Position numbers and translations under genes: made by a program. The notes below the pieces were generated by a model. It was not told the origin of the DNA and made no database searches. It saw nothing but the letters and a program-made list of their open reading frames with translations. This document shows, one piece after another, positions 12,389 to 30,665 of a stretch of DNA of 64,000 nucleotides; the first letter of the stretch is position 1, and each line of letters opens with the position of its first letter. Origin of the DNA: Pilatotrama ljubarskyi (lineage: Eukaryota > Basidiomycota > Agaricomycetes > Polyporales > Polyporaceae); the NCBI GenBank assembly GCA_022385805.1, contig MU277675.1, positions 168,152 to 232,151 on the forward strand. Direction: 5' to 3'.

Positions 12389-12823
12389 CACGAAAGAAGT
12401 GCTCTTGCTCCGGGTAGATAGGGTCCGGACGTGCCTTATGGAAGTTGGAAAACGATCAGCAAGGACTGTATATCTCACGGTAACATGCTCTGTTACTGCG
12501 CCGGTGTTGAGGGCATTCTCATCTCTCCGGTTCTATCGACCACGGCCACGACCAGCCAGGCTTCAAATGCCTTCTGGCGTCAATATCGGGCTCGGTGATC
12601 CCGAGCTGGATTCTTGAGCGGATCAAGCGTTCGACGGAACGAACGGGCGCTCCGGTTTCGCGGCTAGAGAGGGCTCGCGGGCCACGTGGCTACGTGCCGC
12701 ATTGTTCGCTCAGAATCAATCCCTCACAGCTGCTCTTGCAGCTCCTCGGACTCGCCCAGCCTTAAAAGCCCGCGAGCGTCCTCATCTTCTCCTTCCGGAC
12801 TTCAGCACGTCTCGCCGACACAG

Positions 12824-13942
12824 ATGGCATCATCGGCGGATGAATCACGATCAAGGGCTCGAGACATCCCGCAACTGGTCGAAAGCTTGAACGAACTCCT
12901 GGGGAACCTGGGCATGGAACTCCCATTCCCTCTGGAAACGCCGTTCGACTTGACGCCCTCGCTTCTCCTTGGCATACTGGAGTCAATACTGGAGACGCGC
13001 CTCCCCATCTCCGTGGCAATCCGTGCCTCACGCGATTTCGCGAGCAAGGTGCAGGCTATGAAGATCTTCCTCGGAGTCTTCGAGAGCGACGTCCTAGGCG
13101 GCTTGGACGTTGGCCTTAGTGACGTTGATCCGCGGAGGCTTGCGGCAGGCGAGGAAGAGGAGGTCGTCTTCGTCGGTGAGCTCCTATGCTGGCTCGGTAG
13201 GCAACGCGGCCTCCTTTCTTCAAGCGCGGGCCCGTCGCGGAAGGAAGATGTGCCACCATCCCTTTCTCTGCACGCGCGCAGGGGCCCCGCATCGCCCTCT
13301 ACCCATTCCACTATGACAAGTGGACTCCATTCCAATCTGTCGATGGGGCGTACCGTTCTTGCGGACACCGACACGACAGTCATGTCCGTCGCATCCGAGC
13401 CGCTCGCGCCTCTCGCACACGCGGAGCTCCCAGATCTGCCGTCCCTTCCGCCAGCACCTGACCACGCCGAGAACGTGAGCCGAAGTACCTCGATACGGCA
13501 GCAGCCTCGGTGCATCCACGAGGTGGAAGACCCGTCGTTCCTCGATGCGGAAGCGGATAGGAGCATATCTGACGGGTCGTCCATATGCCACTGCGCGTCT
13601 TCCGACGCCGAAGAGGGTCTGCCGGAAACGTCCAATACCGCGCTTCCCGTCCGCCGCTCAGGCTTGATCAGCAGTGCGAACGAGAAGTCGGAGCTTGACT
13701 TGTACTACGGTCGGCGTACCCCGGCCAGCCCGCCCGCTACCGTCAGCCGCCGGGCGAACTCGTACTCTGGTTTTTCCTCCTCACCTTTGTCCGGTACGGG
13801 AGAGCGGGGAAGGGGGGACCCTCCGAGACGGATCATCACACCGCATAACGCACCGACCCAATATACCCTCGCTTTGCTCAATGAACGCGCTAGGCTGCTC
13901 GACGAACTCGCAAAACTCAAGGCGGCCTCTCTCGTAAAATGA
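12824..13942 (+). CDS. CH-like (DUF5745-type) domain protein
   Basis: An intronless frame of 372 residues. I chose the ATG at 12824 because the conserved part begins 20 residues later; an in-frame ATG at 12686 would add 46 unconserved residues. Residues about 17-130 form a helical domain with the pattern LTPSLLLGILESIL...LPIS...VQAMKIFLGVFESDVLG...VDPRRLAAGEEEEV. This resembles the calponin-homology-like DUF5745 domain known from centrosome and spindle-pole proteins such as CEP95. The rest is Ser/Pro-rich and ends in a short helix (ALLNERARLLDELAKLKA). A role at the spindle pole or on microtubules is inference from the family. The domain name is from memory and could be checked with a profile search. 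Confidence 0.62.
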   Translation: MASSADESRSRARDIPQLVESLNELLGNLGMELPFPLETPFDLTPSLLLGILESILETRLPISVAIRASRDFASKVQAMKIFLGVFESDVLGGLDVGLSDVDPRRLAAGEEEEVVFVGELLCWLGRQRGLLSSSAGPSRKEDVPPSLSLHARRGPASPSTHSTMTSGLHSNLSMGRTVLADTDTTVMSVASEPLAPLAHAELPDLPSLPPAPDHAENVSRSTSIRQQPRCIHEVEDPSFLDAEADRSISDGSSICHCASSDAEEGLPETSNTALPVRRSGLISSANEKSELDLYYGRRTPASPPATVSRRANSYSGFSSSPLSGTGERGRGDPPRRIITPHNAPTQYTLALLNERARLLDELAKLKAASLVK

Positions 13943-21869
<7,927 letters not shown>

Positions 21870-23226
21870 AGGAGCTGCCGGACGCCGGGCGAGTGAGAAG
21901 CCGAGTGAGGCAGGCGTACGTGCGTGAAGTAGTACGATGCGGTAATGGCGGCGGTCGGTGCACGGTGTTGGTGTTCGATGGTTGGCGTTTTCCCGTCTCG
22001 AAGACGATACCCCCGCGAACGAGGCCTCGGCGTCGCATGCCTCTCATACTCATAACTTCTATATCTACTCTATAGACTCCCCCACTCTCCGGACAGAATT
22101 GCGTACTCTCTCCGTATCTCCTGTGTACCACCACCCCACTCCACCTCTCCTCGTCGTCACCGCTCTTAATTCCACCCGTTGTTCGCACCGCATACAGTCT
22201 AATTTCCTCTTCCCCGCCCGCCTCCGCCGAGTCCAGATGCGCGCGTCGCCTTCCGAATCCATGGACGTGGATTCGCACAGACTTAACCCCAGACGAACCC
22301 ATTCGTAACGTACGCTGCTCCTATTGCCTTCGACATCTTCGAGTTCTAGCCTCGGCTCGACCGAGTACCTCTTCCGGTTGACACGCACATGCACGCTTAT
22401 GTGCACGGGCCTTCGTTGTGCCCCGCCCTTCTTCCCCTCAACCTGGTCTTCCGCTGCTAGCCATGATGATTTCCGCCGTTTCTCAGCCCGTGCTCCGCGT
22501 GGGCCGTTCGCCGACCTCCGCGGAACCGTGTCTGCGTGCCTGTGTGCCTGCATACGTACATACTCGAGCTCTTTCCGACGTGTTTATTATAGCTATGCTT
22601 GATGCGCCTGTTGCGACCTAGCATACTCTAGATGCGACGTCCCGTGCGCTGTGACGAACTTCACGACCCGTAGACTTGCTTAGATTATGCTCTAGCTACA
22701 TAGACCTCCTGCAGATATTTATCCTGTGAATCGATCGTATCGTCCTCCGGGAACCATCAATGATAGTCATCTGGGGGGAGGTCCCTGCGGGTCTCAGTAT
22801 GAAAGAGATGCCTCCGGCCCGGGAAGGTGTGCAAGAACTTGCAGTTACTCGCACGACAAGGACGACCGCGAGACACGATCACGTGTGTGCGAAACGAAAC
22901 GCGTACTGCGAGTTCTGAGGATGCATATCCTCGCCGATGATATTTGCAAGGTGATCTGGCATGGCAATGGCATACAAGGCATACTGCATACAGGACGACG
23001 CGTGATCTACTACATTTCAGGAGCCGTCATAAAGCATACACGGAAGAAAGCCGGGCATAGAGAATCAGAAAGGGGTGCATACTAACGCGCTCAGTCGAGC
23101 GAGGGGAGACGAGGAATGTGCAGTGCGTCGTAAAAAGTACAATGGGGTGTCGTGACAGGGAGAGCGAGAGATAGCGGATGAAATGGCGAACAAAGAGGAT
23201 AGAACAGACCACAAACGTCAGAGATG
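21870..23226. other. 3' flank of cre1, no supported gene
   Basis: Only short frames without domains. The first few hundred bases are CT-rich and probably hold the cre1 3' untranslated region. The stretch ends at the convergent stop of the Cys4 paralog on the minus strand. Confidence 0.5.
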
Positions 23227-24021
23227 TCAGTGCTGCGGCGGTGCCGGGAATCGGAAGCCGCCGAATGAGTTCGACCTAGGCCGAGGACCACGGCGAGCTG
23301 TAGCGTTGGGGCGAGGCCTGGCAGAGGGTTGCGCGCCCAAACGAGAATGCCCGTATGTGGGTGGCGCAGCGGGGGGAGGGATTGATGGACCAGCTGCCGA
23401 CGGGGTTCGGTGGCGCGGTTGCTGTGGGAGCGGAGGCAACGGCGGGGCAGTCTCCGGAGAGTGTATAGGCGGCAGAGGCATGTTGCGGAACTTGGTGGAT
23501 GGGGGGCGAGGAGGTAGGTTGGCCCGGTTCCGGACATTCCGGGACGGCGGAGGTGCTGGAGGCTCTGCCTTGGGGCGGTCCTTGGGGGGAGGGGGCGGAG
23601 GGGCCTGTTGGGTCAAGACACCGTGATGGCTATGGGAGTAGTGATGGCGCCAACGTGGTTCCAGTTGTGCCCAACGGCTGCCAGGGAAGGGTGGAGGTGC
23701 GGGATGAACCATCGAAACAGGGCGCTCTTGTTGAGGTAGAGACCCGGACATATTTCTGCGCCGCCGCCACAGAGCGGTGAAGCTGGGTGATCGCTGGGGA
23801 GGCTGCTCGAACCACGGCGCGGGAGGGCAGTAGTTGAAGTCTTGCAGGCATTGGCGGGAGCAGAACTGGTCGAGCTTGTCCCGAGGTTGAAAAGGCAGGC
23901 CACAGCCCCCATACCTGCAGTAGGCTTTGGGCGGCTTCGGTGGTACTGCCTGCCAATGAGGCTGAGTAGGGATGTGGAGGAAACGCTTGACGCTATCCAG
24001 GTTTAGTGTTGGAGGAGCCAT
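23227..24021 (-). CDS. Pro-rich protein with Cys4 motif, paralog of the gene at 1405
   Basis: An intronless minus-strand frame of 264 residues. Residues about 34-62 repeat the C-x4-C-x13-C-x3-C pattern, with F-x-P-R-D, D-Q-F-C-S-R and C-L-Q-D at the same places as in the protein encoded at 1405-2580. The C-terminus repeats RPRSNSFGGF then RFP. The middle is proline-rich (runs of Pro, several PxxP motifs) and not conserved. This version lacks the acidic tail of its paralog and is about two-thirds its length. Conservation of only the two ends suggests they are the working parts: a likely metal-bound fold and a short linear motif, perhaps a phosphorylation or docking site. No named family is recognised. 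The two copies lie about 21 kb apart on opposite strands. Confidence 0.8.
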   Translation of the reverse strand: MAPPTLNLDSVKRFLHIPTQPHWQAVPPKPPKAYCRYGGCGLPFQPRDKLDQFCSRQCLQDFNYCPPAPWFEQPPQRSPSFTALWRRRRNMSGSLPQQERPVSMVHPAPPPFPGSRWAQLEPRWRHHYSHSHHGVLTQQAPPPPPPKDRPKAEPPAPPPSRNVRNRANLPPRPPSTKFRNMPLPPIHSPETAPPLPPLPQQPRHRTPSAAGPSIPPPAAPPTYGHSRLGAQPSARPRPNATARRGPRPRSNSFGGFRFPAPPQH

Positions 24022-24081
24022 ACTGCAGGTGGAAGTGGAAGACGAAGCTGGGGCGTAGTCGCACCGTTCAATACAATGCGC

Positions 24082-24087
24082 TTTTAT
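24082..24087 (-). promoter_or_regulatory. TATA-like box of the Cys4 paralog
   Basis: On the minus strand GCATAAAAG lies about 61 bp upstream of the start codon at 24021. Confidence 0.4.
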
Positions 24088-25458
24088 GCAAGGGGTTCAG
24101 AATCCAAGCGAAGCGAGAGGACAATGGACGATTTAACGCGTGCGACAGCCACAGCGATCAGGCAGCTTAGCCACAACTTGCCTGATCAAATGACTCTCAT
24201 CCGGGCTGTCAGTCTCGGGAGTAAATCTTGCCTTGAGTGATTGTACCGTCGCTTGTCGCCAGATCGAACGCTGCAGGTGAGCCGTAATCCTGCTTTCAAA
24301 GTCGCCTCTGGTATGGAGTGCCCCATACCCAGCGTGGTATCGCTGTCGGCTGACCTTCTCGACCTCGCATCCGAGGAGGCGTCTGGAATGAGCCACTCAT
24401 GTGCGAGACGAGAAGTGAAAGCAGCCATACGCGCTACCTGCCCTCTACTACTAACCGGCCTCCGGTCACGGGCTACTCATCAGCTACCGTTTGTTCTGGC
24501 TACCATCCATGCATGGAGCAAAGACGAACAAGTCATTTATTACCTGCAAATGCCATGGCAAGTGGACTCAGCACTCGTGACGGTGTGTGCATCGGCGATC
24601 GGACCCTCGCATCGGCTGAAACGCAAGATCAGAGTTCAAGAGCAAGGAGTTCATCTGATACAGCATGGGGAAGGTTACACGGTACCTGAGATGCCGCTAT
24701 CCAGCTCAGAGCAGACGCCGGCTGCCTGAAGACATTACAACTTGAATGGGGTTGCTCTTGCAGCAAGCGAGCCAGCCATTCAGAGGCGCCAGTACCGTTA
24801 CATGCGGTTATCACGGCTCCCAGTTGTTAGAGTGAATACCGAGTCAATGACAGAGGGCAAAGCGACCAGAAATGCAGGTCGTGAGGTAGGCCACTGGCCC
24901 TTGGGACAGCATATGAGAGGAGATAGCGGATGGTTGCGCGAGAAAAAAGACGTACGTCGATGCTGGAATGCATCGGCATCGCCGAACCTTGAGCCTCATG
25001 CGACATGGCGGGACAAGGCTCTGGTAGGGATCTAAACAGAAAGCACCCTCTCGTGATCGAGGCGCCAGCTCAGGGTTGCGCGGTTGCTTTGGGCACAGGC
25101 CTGCAAGTTCAAGCGGCGATATATGACATGCTGCAACAATACAGAGTAGCCAGATATCGAAGTGGTCAGCCGGCAGCGACGTCTAGGTGATGCGGGAAAC
25201 ATAGCGTTGGGCACTTGTAGGTTCGTTCAGTCACAAATAATCAGTGGTCTTGGATCATGAGCGCTTATATATGACGAGCTTGACGCGTGACGTCTTAAGT
25301 ACCGCCTACTCAGGAATGCTATACCACGCCCCACGACCTGTATATGATGCATCGAGGTCCGCAGCGAAGAGTCAAAATTGCGATGTAATGCCTACCCTAC
25401 CTAATACAATCTGCCACGAGCGTATGATACTACAGAGACACATCTAATCCGGGAATCG
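24088..25458. other. no supported gene
   Basis: About 1.4 kb of mixed composition, less GC-rich by eye than the neighbouring genes. The longest frame (24241-24729, plus) has no domain and no splice partners. Decayed repeat sequence is possible, but I see no terminal repeats or transposase remnants. Confidence 0.4.
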
Positions 25459-26692
25459 TTAAGCATCGACAGCCTGCTCCTTAGCGGCATCATCCAATCC
25501 GTTAGCATACTGGAATTGATCCGAATTCTCATACTACGGCGAAGGTCAGCGAGCAGCGGGCAGCTGAGAGAGATACCGGTACGTACCTCCCACATATCAA
25601 TGGCAACCTGACAACTCTCCCGGACGACACGCGGCGCATCAGGCCTCGCCATATACTCCTTGAGGAACGGCAGGACCTCGGGCGTCGCGATTCCGCCCAG
25701 AGCTTCAGCCGCTTCGTGTCTGACCATATCAGACTCCTGCTGATTCTGCAGGACGGAGAGAAGCGCGGGGACGGAGTGAGTGGAGAGAAGCTGGCCAAAG
25801 ACGAACGCGATCTCGTGCTTGAAGAGAGCGCTCTCGTCCGTGAAGCCTGCTGCGAGCGCATCAACGGCCGCGGGGGTGCCTATATTTCTGAGGGCGAACA
25901 TGGCGCGATAGCGCTCGAAGAGGGGGAGAGAGGTATCGAGGAGGGTAACCCTGAGCTTGGCGATGTTTTCTGGAGATACGTCTTCCGGCGCTGCCTTCCC
26001 GGCGAGGAGACCGGAGGTAGGCGGAGCGGGGTCAATGGAGGTATACGTCCTACACGTCCGTCCGTCAGTTGAAGGATGATTTTATAGAAAGGGGGATAAC
26101 GTACTGCTCAGCAGCTTTTGCGGTGGACTCCCAGTGCCTCTTGCCTTCCTCCGAGTTGTCCCATTCGATCTTCGCGAGAGCAATCTCGCATGTCTCTCGG
26201 ACGCAACGCTCAGGATCGTTCAAGTATCTTCTCAGGACATCCGTGGACGATGTTGAAGAGATGGCACCCAATGCTTCAGCCGCCTATCATTTCAGCGGAA
26301 ATGGCATTAGCACCATAGACTTTGTCTTCCGGAAAGCATGACTTACGAACCTCATGGCGGACCATCGGATCCTCCTTCTCATTCGCAAGAACATTCTCCA
26401 GCACCGGTAGAGCCCTCGTGTTCTTCATCTGCCCTAGGCAGTATGCGAGCTCATGCTTGAGCAACGCACTCTCGTCCGCGAAGCCTTTGCAGCCGAGTCT
26501 TGATGAGCTCCCATACCCGATCACCGTACAAGACTACTCACCCTTTGAGATGATGTCAACCGCATCGTCGCTCTTAAGCGCCTTGAGCGTAAAAAGAGCC
26601 CTGAATCTGTTGTGCAGTGGTACATTGCCCGAGGTGTTGAGCAGGGCGGCCTCGAGGGCGGCGAGGGACGAGGAGGACGCTTCAGCCACCAT
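25459..26692 (-). CDS. LIA1: deoxyhypusine hydroxylase
   Basis: This enzyme performs the second step of hypusine formation on translation factor eIF5A: it hydroxylates deoxyhypusine using a di-iron centre. The protein is made of HEAT-like repeats in two symmetric halves. All four expected His-Glu iron-binding motifs are present: HELAYCLGQ and HEAAEALGA in the first half, HEIAFVFGQ and HEAAEALGG in the second. The start ATG at 26692 opens MVAEAS; the end, after an intron with donor GTACGT near 25588, reads up to a TAA at 25459. Several introns of about 50-60 nt break the gene. The start lies 235 bp from the divergent start of MRT4, so both probably share a promoter region. Confidence 0.94.
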
Positions 26693-26927
26693 GGCGGTAA
26701 CGAGCAAAGATTAGAGATTAGATTGAGCGCTTACCCCGAGATCGGTTCAGGAAGGAAATTTTGGAGATTAGATCAAAGACGCCCTCGATCGGCGCGCGCT
26801 TGCCTCGCCTTCGAGTCCCAAAGTCTCGCGGAGGACCTGGGGCCGCTGCACTCGTTCTCGCTCTCGTCGTCGTCTCTTCTTGGCCTGGATACCTCCTGTT
26901 TGCTCCATCAGATCTTAATCCGTTAAT
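26693..26927. promoter_or_regulatory. bidirectional promoter region between LIA1 and MRT4
   Basis: Only 235 bp separate the two divergent start codons, so transcription signals for both genes must lie here or overlap the coding ends. No clear TATA box is seen in either direction. Confidence 0.5.
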
Positions 26928-27844
26928 ATGCCCAAATCGAAACGTGCCAAAATCGGTAAGGACCGTTTGGTGCATGTCCTATGGCAGGTGAATTGACGGC
27001 GGTGTTAGTATCCTTGACCAAGGTCGCGAAGAAGACGAGAGAGCAGAAAAATGCACTCCTTCAGGAGGTACGCCGATGCATCGTTTGCTACTCATACATA
27101 AGGCTCATCTTACCAGGTCCAAGAAAATGCCGATAAATGGCAGTACTGCTGGTTGTTCGAGGTGGGCAACATGCGGAATGCGCACCTGAAGACTGTCCGG
27201 AGATTATGGAAAGAGTGCGTCCTACCCAACAAAGGTGACCCATCGTCTACTAACGGGACTGCGACATCAGCACCGCGCGGATATTCTTTGGCCGGGGAGC
27301 TGTCATGGCAAAAGCACTAGGCACGACGCCCGAACAAGAGCACCGGCTCGGCCTGCACAAGCTCGCGCAACAAATAAAAGGCCAAGTCGGGCTCTTCTTC
27401 ACCGACTCTCCCCCGACCGAGGTCCTCGAGTGGTTCGCCGACTTTCAGCAGCCCGACTTCGCGCGGACAGGCAACACCGCCTCGCGCACCGTCATCCTCC
27501 CTGCGGGCCCCGTTATGCAGCAGCACTCGACCCCCCCGGAGCCGTTCCCCCACAACGAGGAGCCGCAGCTGCGCAAGCTCGGCCTGCGGACGCGCATGGA
27601 GCGCGGCGTGCCGACGCTCGACGTCCCGCATACAGTGTGCGAGAAGGGCAAGACTATCACGCCGGAGCAGGCGCAGCTGCTTAAGCTCGTCGGCATCAAG
27701 ATGGTCACGTTCAGGGTCGGGCTGAGGGCGCGGTGGGAGGCGGCGACCGGGGAGGTTGTCCAGATTGAGGGCCAGGAGATTGAGGCGCACGAGGAGGGCG
27801 CGGAGGAGGAGGTCCAGGAGGACGCAGAGGTGATGAGCGAGTGA
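26928..27844 (+). CDS. MRT4: ribosome assembly factor MRT4
   Basis: A nuclear paralog of ribosomal stalk protein P0 that occupies the P0 site on pre-60S particles until late maturation. The first exon encodes MPKSKRAKI; after an intron follow VSLTKVAKKTREQKNALLQE, an exon with WLFEVGNMRNAHLKTVRRLW, and a long last exon from about 27270. The last exon carries the L10-like fold (FGRGAVMAKALG, FFTDSPPTEVLEWF) and the insertion domain ending in GIKMVTFRVGLRARW. An acidic tail rich in Glu finishes the protein. The family features, the size of about 237 residues and the N-terminal basic start all agree with MRT4 rather than P0, which is longer and ends in the stalk-binding peptide. It is divergent from LIA1. 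Confidence 0.93.
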
Positions 27845-28013
27845 TGTGTATGATCTCTTTTTGCGTTGTGCTTTCTGTCGTATTCTGCCATTCTGTCACT
27901 ACCCGCATATACAGGTTTCTCCGGGATGACCATCCAGGCTCCGAAGAGCTTCCATCAGGCAAGATCTCATGCATATCGTACAGCAACGCGACAGAGGTGC
28001 TCGCACATTCGGC

Positions 28014-28977
28014 TTACTCCGCGTCAAACACAAACGCCCTAACCTCAATCGACTGCCTATGCGGGGCGTCGGTTGGGCTCGTCTGGTCCCAAAACGCCGA
28101 ATGCGGCGTCAACCGCGCCCTATCCGTCTCCGAGTCGAAGCACTTGATGAGCGTCACCTCCTCCGGGGTCTGCTGCGCGAGGTGCCACCAGCGGTGCGCG
28201 GGGTTGTACCGCACGCTGAACGTCGCGCCCTCGCGGTCGGGATAGAGGTAGCGAACGGGGACGAGGTCCGCCTTCTCGTCGAGGCTGCGCCAATCCCCGA
28301 CCGCGAGCGGCTTGTGGAAGACGGGGTTCGCGATGGGTCGCCAGACGTTGATGAGGCGCACGCGCGATTGGAGGAGACGGTCAGCGTCGGCGCCGAGCAG
28401 CTGCCGGACGCGCTTCACGGACGCTTCGTAGGTCTGGTCTATGTGCACGCGTTCCTGCCGCACGCCCGAATTAGATGAGGAGCGAGCAATGCGCATCGGG
28501 GAAGAAAACGTACCACAGGGCCACGCTGCTGGTTCCGAGGGAGCGTACCGTCCTTCTCTGGATGACGCCTACCGTCCGATGCGTCAATATGCAGTCCCGG
28601 CGACGACATCTCCAATTCGCGAACCTGATAGTGTGGTCGAAGATGAAGACCCGCTTTCCGCCAGTGACGTCCTTCAACAACTCCTCGATCTCCTTATAGT
28701 ACCCCGTCTTGATCGCGCCGTCGTCCACGAACTCCTTCTCCGCGCTCACATGGCGCACGAACTGGAACCCGTGCACGTCGAGGCTGAACTCGTCCTCGCG
28801 CCCGCGCGCGTCGTGCACCACGACCGCGCGTGGGTCGTCGCCGAGGTTGTGGTCGGGCTTGCCGGGAGGAGTGCCGTATATATACCGGTAGGGAGCCTCG
28901 TTCGGGTCCCCAAGCGGTGCGTAGTAGTTGAGCGTCGTCGGGACGTCGTGCGGGGTGAGCACTGATTCAATGGCCAT
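28014..28977 (-). CDS. AsaB/CmcJ-like oxygenase family protein
   Basis: Three exons (28977-28625, 28568-28514, 28454-28014) sum exactly to 282 residues. The protein shows the pattern of the CmcJ / AsaB / GA4-desaturase-like family found in fungal secondary metabolism: an N-terminal LNYYAPLGDPNEAPYRYIYG block, VHDARGREDEFSLDVHGFQF, then VFIFDHTIRR, ERVHIDQTYE, LINVWRPI with downstream PLAVGDWRS, and WWHLAQQTPEEVTLIKCFDS before a C-terminal HSAFWD. The HxD (HID) and later His residues are consistent with a 2-oxoglutarate/iron enzyme, which is the family expectation rather than a proven activity. No biosynthetic core gene lies next to it, so it seems a stand-alone member. A stretch of TATA-like sequence lies 47 bp upstream. 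Confidence 0.85.
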
Positions 28978-29024
28978 GGTGGGCACAGTGCGAGATACGT
29001 GCGACTGCGAATGCCCTAGGTCAG

Positions 29025-29032
29025 CTATATAT
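29025..29032 (-). promoter_or_regulatory. TATA box of the AsaB-like gene
   Basis: ATATATAG on the minus strand, about 47 bp upstream of the start codon at 28977. Confidence 0.5.
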
Positions 29033-30665
29033 CGGACCTCCAGCGTGTATTTGGCTTGCCACCGAACCCGAAGCTCACTAAGCAGAGTGTATATTAAGAC
29101 TTTAGATGGGACCAAGTACTTCTTAACTTCGTTTCTCTCGCCCGTAAGTATAAGGCTCATCCTGGTAGTATGCCCCTGCAAAGAGGGCCCAGTGCCGTCA
29201 TGTAATCCGTGGCTTGCGCAATCGTTCCCATGGGCAGCAAGTGGGCGTCGTCACATGGACTGTGGCATCTTCGCAGAAATCGAGCTCAACCTCCTGATTC
29301 CTATGGTAAGAGATCCTGCAGCATCGATGAATTAGAGCCAGTATTCTAAACGAAACCACAAAACAAGGGCATCCCGCGAGACTCTACGCCATGCTTGAGT
29401 ATATCACCTCACGCGCTCGTAGCCGATCATCTGGCCACACAACTGCCGGTTCAGAGGAGGTATGTGCCTGTGTGCACTGCCAGGCTTTAGATCGCATGGA
29501 AAGCATGGTCCAGAGTATTGCAAGTCGGAGAAGTTCAGTACGGAAGCCAAAGGCCGAGGCGGGCGGCAACTCCGCTTCGGGCGCGTGAGGGCGCGTGCGT
29601 GACTTCACTGTGACATAACGTGTCCCAGGGCGTGACCTCACGCGTCTTCGTCCGCGTCGGAATCGCGTCAAGTTCTGCTCGAACCCCGGATCCCCTTCGT
29701 ATCCAGAGGCGCCTTTCTCACAAACTTCATATGTCCACCGGATGTACGTGCGCGCATTTCGGCTTTACGAGGCAGCATTTCCTTGTTTGTGCCGGTGAGT
29801 GCCTACGCCGGAAAGAGTGCATAAGTGCGGTATGTGATGCTAGGCTGCCATCCTTGAACTTCGGTCCCGGCGAGCGGCTGGGGGGCACGATCTGTGGCTT
29901 CAAGAGGCCCTGAACCGATCGTTCCTGTCAACGCGCTCGGTGTCTTTGGACTCGTCGAGCAGCCTGTCTGGCTCGGCTCCGATTAGCGCGGTTATAGGTT
30001 CATCTTACTGGGGATTCGCAACGGGATCCAATACGGCGACCTACCGACCGGCACCGCGCGCAGAGCGTACGGCAATTTCAAGGCGGCTGGTATAGCAGAC
30101 ACACCGCATGGACGTTACTTAACGTCCGCACCACCGGCTGCAGTGTCAAGAGATGTCCACGAGCACGCCAGAGAAAGGAAGGGTTGTCGTCGGTGCAAAC
30201 GATCGCTGTCACAGAAGATTCTTTGCCCGAAAAGGCTGCGATCTGGACGTCCCATTCAGGAAGACACCGGCGAATATGCTGCCCTTTGCCTGATGGCCCC
30301 GACACTGTCCTGCGAGCACCGACTAGCCCCTGCGTGCTCTTCTGCTCAAGTCACGCACGCCTCACAGACGCTTACCTTCTCCCTCGATCACATCCTACCG
30401 AGCGCCGCAGTGGCCGACGATGTCCGTTTTGGTCGCGCGGGGTCCCGAATAGGACGTGCAGGATCCTTCCAAGGGTCGATCATGGACGTCGACACAGCAC
30501 AACTGTGCAACGAACATGGAGCCCTTCGCTCGATCGCCCTCATAAGCCGCGGTTCATTTCACGCCCTGTCCCGTTGACTCCCCGCCCCTCCATCCACCCT
30601 CCTCCAACGATACCCTTGTCTCGCGATACCCTCGAGTGCAGCCCACCCCAGCCGTCCGACCCAAC
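29033..30665. other. no supported gene
   Basis: Short frames only, without domains or convincing introns. The last few hundred bases are CT-rich and probably belong to the promoter and leader of the DUF6534 gene. Confidence 0.4.
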
